A stretch of DNA of 64,000 nt, from NCBI RefSeq assembly GCF_000299415.1, contig NZ_AMPG01000002.1:1-64000 (forward strand). Direction: 5' to 3'. The notes below the pieces were generated by a model. That model was given only the letters and a program-made list of their open reading frames with translations. It did no database searches and was not told the origin of the DNA. The DNA comes from Candidatus Microthrix parvicella Bio17-1 (GTDB lineage Bacteria; Actinomycetota; Acidimicrobiia; Acidimicrobiales; Microtrichaceae). The translations under genes and the position numbers were made by a program. This document shows positions 28,133-35,997 of this stretch, piece after piece (positions within the stretch are counted from its first letter, which is position 1; every line of letters begins with the position of its first letter).

Positions 28133-28882
28133 TCATACGCCAGCACCGACGGTGGCGGCCGGGTACTCATCCCACGTGCGCCCATCAAGCAAACGGCCAT
28201 GCGTCTTGGGCGTCCGCCCACCCCACTGCTTGAAGAAGAACGGCGTACCGCTCTCTACGCAGGCATCTCGGATGTGCCGAACGTGCACTGGGTCGACGGG
28301 CCGACACGAAGGACCGCTCTCGCCACCCACGATCACCCAATCGATGCCGTCGAGATCTACGGATACAGGACCGAGCAGCGGTTCGATCGACAGGAAGCGC
28401 ACCGAGGACGGCACGGTCCGAAGGTGGTCGACTCGAAATCCGTAGGTCTGGGTCTCGACAGACACGCCGACCCACAGGTTTGGCGGCCAGTCGAGGACCT
28501 CGGCAAGACGACTCAGACGCTTCGACCGCTTGGTCAGGAGCTGGTACGTGTGGCGAGGCGTATCCGCCATGACTGCGAAGACGTCTCGGATGAACTCGAC
28601 AGGCACGTCGTGGTGGAAGAGGTCGCTCATCGAGTTCACAAAGATCATTCTCGGTTTGGACCATCGGCGAGGGATCGACAGCGTGTAGGGATGGACGGTC
28701 AGAGCGAACCCGGGCCCGCTGGTGCGAGGGTCGCCATCAGCTTGGTACTTCTCCTGCCCCATTGCTTTGAGGCGCGCCGCCATGGTGAGCGCATAGCAGT
28801 TGTCGCAACCCGGTGAGGTTTGGTCGCACCCGGTCGTCGGGTTCCATGTTGCATCAGTCCATTCGATAGTTGATTCAGCCAT
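28133..28882 (-). CDS. Gp37/Gp68 (DUF5131) three-Cys-motif protein
   Basis: 249 residues. Starts with the family pattern IEWTDATWNPTTGC, then CDQTSPGCDNCYA, giving Cys19, Cys26 and Cys29 (CX6CX2C), followed by NSMSDLFH, LLTKRSKRL, WVGVSVETQ, RFLSIEPLLG and VIVGGESG. The barrel-like repeat of short motifs and the Cys triad resemble radical-SAM chemistry with altered spacing; the reaction is unknown. Its known genomic partner family, TcmP, is the next gene upstream (15 bases). Ribosome binding site GGAAGGG. Confidence 0.85.
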   Translation of the reverse strand: MAESTIEWTDATWNPTTGCDQTSPGCDNCYALTMAARLKAMGQEKYQADGDPRTSGPGFALTVHPYTLSIPRRWSKPRMIFVNSMSDLFHHDVPVEFIRDVFAVMADTPRHTYQLLTKRSKRLSRLAEVLDWPPNLWVGVSVETQTYGFRVDHLRTVPSSVRFLSIEPLLGPVSVDLDGIDWVIVGGESGPSCRPVDPVHVRHIRDACVESGTPFFFKQWGGRTPKTHGRLLDGRTWDEYPAATVGAGV

Positions 28883-28897
28883 CAGCCCTTCCCCGCG

Positions 28898-29818
28898 TCA
28901 TGCCAACTCGGTCCAAGTTGGCAGTTCGATTGGAAACTCGTTCCGCCACCCAGTGTGCAGATCTTCATAGGCTGGCCGCGGTTCGGGAACATCGAAAAGC
29001 GTGTCGGCTCGTGGGCGCACGCGGTCCCGTTCCTGTGCCCACTGCATGATGTTGGCTCCGGCCGGGTGGTCCGATGCGAACACCATGGCGTACAGCTCGC
29101 CTCGCGAACCGTGGATAGGGCGCACGAGTAAATGCTGGTAGCCGAGGTCGGCCAAACGGTCCATGTAGAGAAAGAGGTAGGCCTTCTGAGCCTCGCCTCC
29201 GGTGATCTCGCCTGCGAGTTTGGCCTCCCACACGCGCTCCAACGGCCCGCTCGCGCCGTAGAGTCGGGCCGCCTTGTCGAGCAGCCGATTCTCACCGACG
29301 GCTTCACGGTTCTTGCCAAGCATTCGGACCATGCCCGAGGTGGAGAACAAGATCCACATCTCTACCTTGGACTTGTCGAATTCTTCGGCATAGGCACGCT
29401 TGTGGTCCGCCAGCGCCCTGACCGTCGCCCAGTCCAACTCCATCCCGTCGGGATCGAGGAACGCAAACGTTGGGGCCTTCATGGGAAGGGACGTCAAAGC
29501 TGCCGGAATCGTTACGTTGCAGTCTCCATGCACGACGCGAGCATTCGGTCGGTCGGCCACCAATTCCGACAGCTCCCCCACCCGCTTCCGGGCCAACTCG
29601 AAGAGCCGAACATGGGTGAACGGCGGCTTGACCTCCAGCGCCGTCTCCGCCGAACCAGGGAACGTGCGATCCGTGCCCGCTATCCGGTTGAGCGTCTCGC
29701 CTGCGAACGCGTCGAGGTACACGCGGTTCGCGGCGCTGCTGCTTGCCTTGGCGAACACCTCCAGGTAGTCCGTCAGGATCGAGAGCTTCTCGTACGAATG
29801 CGACTTCCACGCCCTCAT
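28898..29818 (-). CDS. tcmP: Three-Cys-motif partner protein TcmP
   Basis: 306 residues. Matches the TcmP family: N-terminal YEKLSILTDYLEVFA, VYLDAFAGETLNR (methyltransferase-like motif I), RVVHGDCNVTIPAAL and FAFLDPDGMELDW (motif IV-like), KVEMWILFS. The Rossmann-like pattern suggests a SAM-binding or nucleic-acid-modifying enzyme, but function is unproven in the family. ATG 29818 has GAGGAG upstream. With the downstream three-Cys gene it forms a two-gene cassette inserted between hsdS and hsdM. Confidence 0.85.
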   Translation of the reverse strand: MRAWKSHSYEKLSILTDYLEVFAKASSSAANRVYLDAFAGETLNRIAGTDRTFPGSAETALEVKPPFTHVRLFELARKRVGELSELVADRPNARVVHGDCNVTIPAALTSLPMKAPTFAFLDPDGMELDWATVRALADHKRAYAEEFDKSKVEMWILFSTSGMVRMLGKNREAVGENRLLDKAARLYGASGPLERVWEAKLAGEITGGEAQKAYLFLYMDRLADLGYQHLLVRPIHGSRGELYAMVFASDHPAGANIMQWAQERDRVRPRADTLFDVPEPRPAYEDLHTGWRNEFPIELPTWTELA

Positions 29819-29955
29819 CAGCGCTCCTCGGGGCCATCAGCCGATTCCGGGCTGGAACTCGATGGTATGGAGGACCAGTGACAATCTGGCCGAGGTGCTC
29901 ATGTGTCGCCGCCATGGCACAAATCTGCCAACAGCTACAGGGCCCTCGGCCATGA

Positions 29956-31311
29956 TCACGCTGTCACCCGCTTGCGACGAGGTGGTTTGGCCGCCGCTCG
30001 TTCCGCAGCGATCCGTTCGAGCAGCACCGACGCCGGTTCGTCAGCAGGGTCCTGCGGGACAAGCTGCCCTGAGAACGCGGCGGCAAGAACCGCCCGGCGA
30101 AGACCAGATGAACGCCTCGCTGCTACATCAATCGCAGCGCCGACGCTGTCCGCTAGATCCGAAAAACGATCGATCTCATTGCACCGTCGAATCTGCTCCT
30201 CGATAGGTGGCACCGCGATTTCTACCGACTTGAGTTGACGGCCGGAGATGCCAACCTGGCCAGCTGTCGTCTTGAGGCGCGATTCAATCGAAGCCCTACC
30301 CGCTCCCACCGAGACATAGGAACTGATCCAGCGGGGGTCGGCCTGCGCTTCGTCCACGACACCCCTGATCAGCTTGTCGGGGTGCAACAGTCCGGCAGCG
30401 TCGGGCGGAACAACTGCACATGCACCCACGTACTTTGGATTGCCGCTGTACCTAGTGAACAGCAGATCACCGGGGTCCACCTGGTAACGATCTGCTCCAG
30501 CTGGCGCCGGTGTTGCGTACCGAACGTCCGTCTGATCGAGCCTTCGCTGTCGCACCGCACTAATTCGGAGAATTGGCATGCCAGGTGGGTCAGCTGAGGG
30601 TCGAGAGACGAAAGCACCATTCCTCAATGAGGTCAGTAGGTCGGTCAGCTCAACGACCCGCCAGGACCCGTCGTTGGTCAGCGCTGAGCATGCAGCGTCC
30701 GGGAGACGCGCAGCCCTTTTCGCCGCACTCCCCAAACAGGCCTCGGCGGCGTCGAGGCGGGAGAAGTGCTCTTCGATCGCTGCCACGATCCGTTGTTGTT
30801 CGGGGAGCGGCGGGACAGGGATCGGGAGAGTTCGTATCCTGCCCTGTGTCAAATTGAGACCGCTATCGCTCACACCCGTCTTCATCTCATCAATGGCTGA
30901 CCATGCCTCGCCGCTCAGCAGGTAGTACTCCATGAACTGCGGTTCGAGGTACCGATTATCGAAACGAAATCGGTACATCTTCCCCGAGATCATCAACTTT
31001 GGTCGCGTTTCGCTTACGAGGCAGGCGACGCCGCACCTGGACCGAGGCCCGGCACAAGTGAGCAAGACGTCGTCGGGCTTCACCTCAAGACCTGGCTTCG
31101 GCTGCTTGTCGACCGGTAGGCGCTTGTTGTGCTCCGGAAGGAAGTGCCCAGGCTGTATCGCTGTGGTCTTGAGCGCTCCCCACTCTGAATCGCCGGCCGG
31201 AGACTTCTCGCACTGCGGGCTCCACCCTTGGTGGATGGTACGTCCATCTGCCTGCGGAGCCAGCAGGGCGTCGAGGGGCGCCACGACCCAGCCGTGAGGT
31301 ACGTCGCTCAT
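29956..31311 (-). CDS. hsdS: Type I restriction enzyme specificity subunit
   Basis: 451 residues with two target-recognition halves, each ending in the conserved helical spacer: PPLPEQQRIVAAIEEHFSRLD near residue 170 and PPIEEQIRRCNEID near 370, then RRAVLAAAFSGQLVPQDP at the C-terminus. It sets the bipartite DNA target for both HsdM and HsdR. ATG 31311 overlaps the hsdR TGA. A 137-base gap without a gene separates its stop from tcmP, the largest break in this operon. Confidence 0.92.
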   Translation of the reverse strand: MSDVPHGWVVAPLDALLAPQADGRTIHQGWSPQCEKSPAGDSEWGALKTTAIQPGHFLPEHNKRLPVDKQPKPGLEVKPDDVLLTCAGPRSRCGVACLVSETRPKLMISGKMYRFRFDNRYLEPQFMEYYLLSGEAWSAIDEMKTGVSDSGLNLTQGRIRTLPIPVPPLPEQQRIVAAIEEHFSRLDAAEACLGSAAKRAARLPDAACSALTNDGSWRVVELTDLLTSLRNGAFVSRPSADPPGMPILRISAVRQRRLDQTDVRYATPAPAGADRYQVDPGDLLFTRYSGNPKYVGACAVVPPDAAGLLHPDKLIRGVVDEAQADPRWISSYVSVGAGRASIESRLKTTAGQVGISGRQLKSVEIAVPPIEEQIRRCNEIDRFSDLADSVGAAIDVAARRSSGLRRAVLAAAFSGQLVPQDPADEPASVLLERIAAERAAAKPPRRKRVTA

Positions 31312-34148
31312 GCGGCGAGGGTTTCGGTGAGGTCGGCGAGGATGTCGTCGAGGTCGTGGCCGAACAGCTCTCTGGCCTTGAAGAGGCCGCCGTGTTGGCT
31401 GAACGGCGGGTCCTGCAATTCGACCAACTCGATACTGAGGCTGGCGGCCAAGTGGTCACGGATGAGGGCGAGCCATTCGGCTTGGTCGGCAGTGAAGGTG
31501 CGCCCAGCCTGCTGCTGTTGGGCCATCCACCCATCGAACCGCTCGCGTACCCGCTGGGGCCACGGCTCTAGTTGGTCATCGACTCCGAGAGCAAACCTGA
31601 CCAACGACACCAGGTTGGTCAGCACGGTGCCGGCGGACCCACGGACTTTCGACTCGTCGAGCGTCCCGTAGGCCTCCCACAACTTTTCGGGGGTCCAGCG
31701 ACGAGGCGGCTTGCCGATGGCGTCCGCCAACGCCTTGATATCGGCGTAGGTGGGCCGTTGGGTGTAGGGCTTCGAGAAGTACGCCTGGAACCCGGTGATC
31801 TCATCCTGATTGTCCTCGAGGTACTGGCGAAACGACTCGACGGTCTCCTTTGCCCGAGACTCGGCATCGACGACGAAATCGGCTCGGACGATCGTGTCCT
31901 TGCTGATTTCGTCAATCAGCTGCTCGACGCTGCGCTGAACATTCTCCAGCTCTTCGCACAGTTCCGGGTTGGAGGCGATCGGCAGAAGCGCCTGCTCGAA
32001 CATCCTGTTCTTGGTGGCTTCCACCGCCGCCTCGTCCGGTTCGGTATCGCCGCTGTCCATCTGCGCCGCTGCCAGTTGGCGGTCGGGATCGATAGCGTCG
32101 ACCATCTGGTGAGCCAGATCGCTGAGCGATGTCTCTGCAATCACTTCCAGGCGCTCCCGATCATCGGCGGCGATTCGGCCGTCCAGCCGGGCCAAGCGTG
32201 AGGCCAGCGAAGACACGAGGTCTTCGCTGACATGCCCCAGACGAGCCTGATGCAGAAGCTTGGCCAGAGGTACACCCCGCTTGCGTTCCAACGGCGTCGA
32301 GTCGCTGAGCTTCGTTTCGGTGACGCCGACGGCATCGATCAGGACGAACCGGTCCTTCGTGACCGCGTCGGGGGTGACCGCCTGGAGTGCATCGGGATCG
32401 ATCGTCCGGACCCCGCGCCCTTTCATCTGCTCGAAGAAGTTGCGTGACCGCACCATGCGCATAAACAGCACGGCCTCGATCGGCTTCACATCGGTGCCGG
32501 TGGCGATCATGTCGACCGTGACAGCGATGCGCGGGTTGTAGCTGGTGCGGAACGACTGGAGTAAGTCTTCGGGCTTGTTGCCGTCGGACGACTTGTAGGT
32601 GATCTTGGCGATCACGTCGTTGCCCTTGCCGAACTCCTCCCGGGCGATGCGCACGATGTCTTCGGCGTGGGAGTCGTCCTTGGCGAAGATCAGCGTCTTG
32701 GGGATGTTGGCGAGGCGACCGTGGTCGTCGATGTCCCGGTTAGGGAACATCGCCGGCAGGTTGTCCCGGAACGCCTTCACGACGGTGCGGATCTGATCCT
32801 TCGAGACCACCTTGCGATCGAGTGCCCGCTGGTCGTAGGTGAGATCCTCGTCGACCGCCTCCAACCTCTCCTGACGGGTCTCCCGGTTGCGGAAGGACGT
32901 GACGTACCCCTGGCCACCTTCGATGGTCGACCCGCTCTCGGTGATCGCCGTCGACAGCCGAAACACGTCGAAGTCGACGTTGACCCCGTCGGCGACAGCC
33001 TGGGGAAATCCGTACTCCATCACCAGGTTCTGATTGAAGAACCCGAATGTCTGCTTGCCGGGGGTGGCGGTGAGGCCGATGAGGAAGGCGTCGAAGTACT
33101 CGAGCACCTGGCGCCACACGCCGTAGATCGAGCGATGGCACTCGTCGACGATGATCACATCGAAGGCTTCGATCGGGAGATGCTCGTTGTAGTCGACCTC
33201 CACGGTGCGCTGGGGCTCGTGGTCGAAGGTGGAGTGTTCGTCGAGGTCCTCGTCGAAGGTGTCGTCGCCGCGCAGGATCGAATACACCCGCTGGATGGTG
33301 CTGATGCACACCTTCGACACCGGGTCGACGACGTTCGACGTCAGATGTTGCACGTTGTAGAGCTCGTTGAACTTGCGACCCGTGCCGGGGACGTCGAAGC
33401 CGTGGAACTCCTTGAGCGTCTGCTTGCCCAGGTTGCCGCGGTCGACCAGGAACAGGATGCGCTTCGCTCCGCCCTGGGTGATCAACCGCTCGGCGATGTT
33501 GGCCGCAGCGAACGTCTTGCCAGAACCGGTTGCCATCTGGATGAGAGCCCGCGGGCGGTTGTTCTGGAGCGAGGTCTCGAGGTTGGTGATCGCCTCGTGC
33601 TGGGCATCGCGCAGCCACGGGGTCTGCTCCTTGGGAGGCAGCGGCTCGATGTCGTGCACACCTGCACGCAACGATCCGTGGCGGTGGTAACGGTCGTTCT
33701 CGACCATGTCGTCGAGCGATTCGGGCCGATGGAACCAGAACACCCGGCGTGCGGTGGGTTCAGGATCGAAGCGACAGGTGAACCACGTCTCGTCGCCCGT
33801 CGACTCATATCCGAACGGGAGGTGCCCGTTGATCAGGTGCGTCTGCAACTCCTCGGGGATGCTCGACTGATACTTGACCGTCTGCCACTCGACGCCAGCC
33901 AGTGTCGTGCCCTGCTTCTTGGCCTCGATCACGCCCACGGCCTGGCGATTGATGAACAACACGTAGTCGGCTGGGCCGGCGTTGGTGACCAGTTCCCGTA
34001 CCGCCACCCCGACGCCTGCGTACAGGTTGACGCTCTTGTAGTCCTGCACCACCCAGCCGGCGCGCTGCAGCATCTCGTCGATGCGGGCGCGTGCCTTGTT
34101 CTCGGGGGCGATGTAGTCGTCCAGTTCGGCGGGAACCATCGATGGCAA
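31308..34148 (-). CDS. hsdR: Type I restriction enzyme R subunit
   Basis: 946 residues. N-terminal nuclease core (ADYVLFINRQAVGVIEAKK, PD-(D/E)xK), then a superfamily 2 translocase: QMATGSGKTFAAANIAERL (Walker A), IIVDECHRS (DEAD-like box), IGLTATPGKQT (motif III), and MKGRGVRTI (motif VI region). The C-terminal EcoEI-type helical domain contacts the methylase. Start at ATG 34148 or ATG 34139. First gene of the nine-gene minus-strand run. Confidence 0.94.
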   Translation of the reverse strand: MPSMVPAELDDYIAPENKARARIDEMLQRAGWVVQDYKSVNLYAGVGVAVRELVTNAGPADYVLFINRQAVGVIEAKKQGTTLAGVEWQTVKYQSSIPEELQTHLINGHLPFGYESTGDETWFTCRFDPEPTARRVFWFHRPESLDDMVENDRYHRHGSLRAGVHDIEPLPPKEQTPWLRDAQHEAITNLETSLQNNRPRALIQMATGSGKTFAAANIAERLITQGGAKRILFLVDRGNLGKQTLKEFHGFDVPGTGRKFNELYNVQHLTSNVVDPVSKVCISTIQRVYSILRGDDTFDEDLDEHSTFDHEPQRTVEVDYNEHLPIEAFDVIIVDECHRSIYGVWRQVLEYFDAFLIGLTATPGKQTFGFFNQNLVMEYGFPQAVADGVNVDFDVFRLSTAITESGSTIEGGQGYVTSFRNRETRQERLEAVDEDLTYDQRALDRKVVSKDQIRTVVKAFRDNLPAMFPNRDIDDHGRLANIPKTLIFAKDDSHAEDIVRIAREEFGKGNDVIAKITYKSSDGNKPEDLLQSFRTSYNPRIAVTVDMIATGTDVKPIEAVLFMRMVRSRNFFEQMKGRGVRTIDPDALQAVTPDAVTKDRFVLIDAVGVTETKLSDSTPLERKRGVPLAKLLHQARLGHVSEDLVSSLASRLARLDGRIAADDRERLEVIAETSLSDLAHQMVDAIDPDRQLAAAQMDSGDTEPDEAAVEATKNRMFEQALLPIASNPELCEELENVQRSVEQLIDEISKDTIVRADFVVDAESRAKETVESFRQYLEDNQDEITGFQAYFSKPYTQRPTYADIKALADAIGKPPRRWTPEKLWEAYGTLDESKVRGSAGTVLTNLVSLVRFALGVDDQLEPWPQRVRERFDGWMAQQQQAGRTFTADQAEWLALIRDHLAASLSIELVELQDPPFSQHGGLFKARELFGHDLDDILADLTETLAA

Positions 34149-34159
34149 CCCTACGAGGT

Positions 34160-34187
34160 CGACCCGAACCGAGCCGGATCGGGTTCA
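34160..34187 (-). terminator. Imperfect hairpin before hsdR
   Basis: Between the coiled-coil gene stop (34230) and the hsdR start, CCCGAACC near 34163 and GGGTTC near 34181 can pair imperfectly around GAGCCGGAT. It may separate the upstream gene from the restriction operon. Weak evidence: one base bulges and there is no T tract. Confidence 0.3.
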
Positions 34188-34229
34188 GGCCTCTGAAGCA
34201 ACGACAGATCGCGAGACCCGAGGTACGCG

Positions 34230-34547
34230 TCAGCTCGGCCCGTAGACCGACAAGGCAATCATCAGGCCCGCGATCGACACCATCGCGCTGAGCAAAACGG
34301 TGAGTTGGTGCCGCATGGCCTTCTCAAGTTCGCCTCTGACTCGATCGACCTTGGCGCTCACCTCAGCGACCTCGGCGCGCACCATGAACTCGAGCTTCTC
34401 CGTCTGATGGTCGAGGTCCCGCTTGGTGGCGACATCGGCCCAGCCCACGGGAGGGAGTAGCTCCATCATGGTGGTGGCCCCCTTCTCGCCAACGGCATCG
34501 TCGAGTTGCTGGTGGAGATGATATCGGGATTCTTCGGTGACGGTCAT
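34230..34547 (-). CDS. Small coiled-coil membrane protein, paralogue A
   Basis: 105 residues. Starts MTVTEESRYHLHQQLDD, then GATTMMELLPPVGWADVATK, a heptad-like charged helix (AEVSAKVDRVRGELEKAMRH) and a C-terminal membrane helix (LLSAMVSIAGLMIALSVYG). ATG 34547 has a strong AAGGAG ribosome binding site. A paralogue lies at 40814-41095 and a decayed copy directly upstream at about 34690-34834. The WADVATKRDLD pattern recurs in many actinobacterial short proteins of unknown function. Confidence 0.8.
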   Translation of the reverse strand: MTVTEESRYHLHQQLDDAVGEKGATTMMELLPPVGWADVATKRDLDHQTEKLEFMVRAEVAEVSAKVDRVRGELEKAMRHQLTVLLSAMVSIAGLMIALSVYGPS

Positions 34548-34689
34548 GACATGGCTCCTTGATCGAGGTGGCATCCGAACAAGGAGGACGTCGGGTCCTC
34601 TGACCGAGCGACCATCCATCAGCGGGCGGTCCGCGTCTCACGTTTCCCAACGTACGCCGGGGCTGTGACATCCAAGGAGAGCGGGTGGT

Positions 34690-34834
34690 GCGCCAGCCCG
34701 CGCCGAAGACCGACAAGCCGTTCGCCAGACCAGCGAGTAGCACCATCGCAGCAGTTCCATCATGACGGTGACCCCTTCTCGCCCACGGCTCCATCGAGTT
34801 ACTGATGGAGGTGCTCCCTGGCCTTTTCGATCAT
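34690..34834 (-). pseudogene. Decayed tandem copy of the coiled-coil membrane protein
   Basis: The minus strand from 34834 reads MIEKAREHLHQ, then TAA (34801-34799), then LDGAVGEKG, then a frameshift into VTVMMELL, then, after loss of the middle, another frame reads VLLAGLANGLSVFGAG, matching the C-terminal helix of the intact 105-residue gene. DNA identity is obvious around GGCGAGAAGGGG and ATGATGGA. Stop codon, frameshift and internal deletion make it a pseudogene. It abuts the Fic stop codon. Confidence 0.7.
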
Positions 34835-35952
34835 GGTCGTCGTATTGGAGAGGCGTCATCGGTCGCCATCCGATTCTGAGGCCGATGCATCGTTGCCATA
34901 AACGCAGCCATCCGGTCCACACATGCCTGGTGGGTCGCTTTCGCACCGCGCCGCTTCCGGACGAGGCCTGCCTCGATCAGCCGGTTGAGGTCCCGCGGCA
35001 CCATCCGATCCCCCGCCCGAGCGTATGTTTGGGCCACCGCGGGCGTGATCAGCTTGATCTCGTCCTGGGTCAGCCATCCCAGGGTGGTCATCGCAAGCAC
35101 CACCTCCCGTTGACGGTCGGCAGCCTTGCCTGACGGATAGCGGCTCATCACCTCGTTGACGTAGTTGATCCAGGCAACACCCAACTGCTGTTGGCGAACA
35201 GTGTCGATCTCATCACGGATTCCGTCGACAAACCCCTCGGTTGCGTAGGCCACGAAGTCGACGATGCTGCTGGTCTTACTGGCCCGATCGAGTTCTCGGT
35301 AGTACTGGTCGCAAGTCAGGTTGTAGTGATTGGAAAGCAGGTGGGCTGCGGGCAGCGGCACTTTGCCCGACCTGGCGAGGATCAGGAACTCAACCAGGCG
35401 GGCGGTGCGGCCGTTGCCGTCGCCGAACGGGTGAATCCACGCCAGGTAGGGGTGGGCCATCATCGCCCGCACCAACATCAGCGAGAAGTCGATCGATGCG
35501 TCCTCGTTCTTGAAGTCCGGGCCTTCCAGCCACTCGCAGAGCCGTTGGAGGAGAAACTCGCAGTCGTCCGCCGGTGCACCCCGGTACGGCCCGACGACAA
35601 CGGAATGCTCGCGGAGTTCGCCGGGCACGGCACCGTCATTGAGCTGGTCGTCGAGGCCGTGCAGAACCTTGCTGTTGTAGTCGCGGATCAGGTCGACGGT
35701 GAGCCTCGGGTACTTCCCTCCCTGCACCTCAGCATCGATCGCCCCCTCGATTGCCGTAGTGGCCTGGGCCCCCCTGATCAGCGTCACACGGTTGAGCTCT
35801 TCAGCCAGAGCTGGTTGGAGCGGTACTCCAGCGAGGTGCTGGCACTTGGACCTCGCCTCCCCCATCAGTAGCCAGGACCTCGGGCCCATGTCGTTGATCT
35901 GTTTCAAGTTGAAGGTAAGCCACGGATGGGACTGCTCATAGGGCCTCGGCAT
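34831..35952 (-). CDS. Fic family protein (class II)
   Basis: 373 residues. The Fic active site HPFGDGNGRTARL is intact (catalytic His, phosphate-binding GDGNGR). An N-terminal inhibitory motif TTAIEG fits (S/T)xxxE(G/N), placing it in the class II self-inhibited group. A C-terminal winged-helix-like region (LTQDEIKLITPAVAQTYARAGDRMV) follows, as in many Fic proteins with a DNA-binding tail. Expected to AMPylate a protein; target unknown. ATG 35952 chosen; the codon before is TTG. Its stop overlaps the start of the decayed coiled-coil copy. Confidence 0.9.
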   Translation of the reverse strand: MPRPYEQSHPWLTFNLKQINDMGPRSWLLMGEARSKCQHLAGVPLQPALAEELNRVTLIRGAQATTAIEGAIDAEVQGGKYPRLTVDLIRDYNSKVLHGLDDQLNDGAVPGELREHSVVVGPYRGAPADDCEFLLQRLCEWLEGPDFKNEDASIDFSLMLVRAMMAHPYLAWIHPFGDGNGRTARLVEFLILARSGKVPLPAAHLLSNHYNLTCDQYYRELDRASKTSSIVDFVAYATEGFVDGIRDEIDTVRQQQLGVAWINYVNEVMSRYPSGKAADRQREVVLAMTTLGWLTQDEIKLITPAVAQTYARAGDRMVPRDLNRLIEAGLVRKRRGAKATHQACVDRMAAFMATMHRPQNRMATDDASPIRRP

Positions 35953-35997
35953 CAACCCGCCCTACCCAACCTGCCCCCTGTTTTGTCCATCGCCTTG

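Noticed and set aside
29304-29915. 203-residue minus-strand ORF over tcmP
   Set aside because: Overlaps tcmP in another frame almost entirely, with Arg/Gly/Pro-rich shadow composition; tcmP has family motifs and a good ribosome binding site.
34638-34946. 102-residue minus-strand ORF
   Set aside because: It is a mixed frame through the decayed coiled-coil copy and the Fic 3' end, better explained as a pseudogene.
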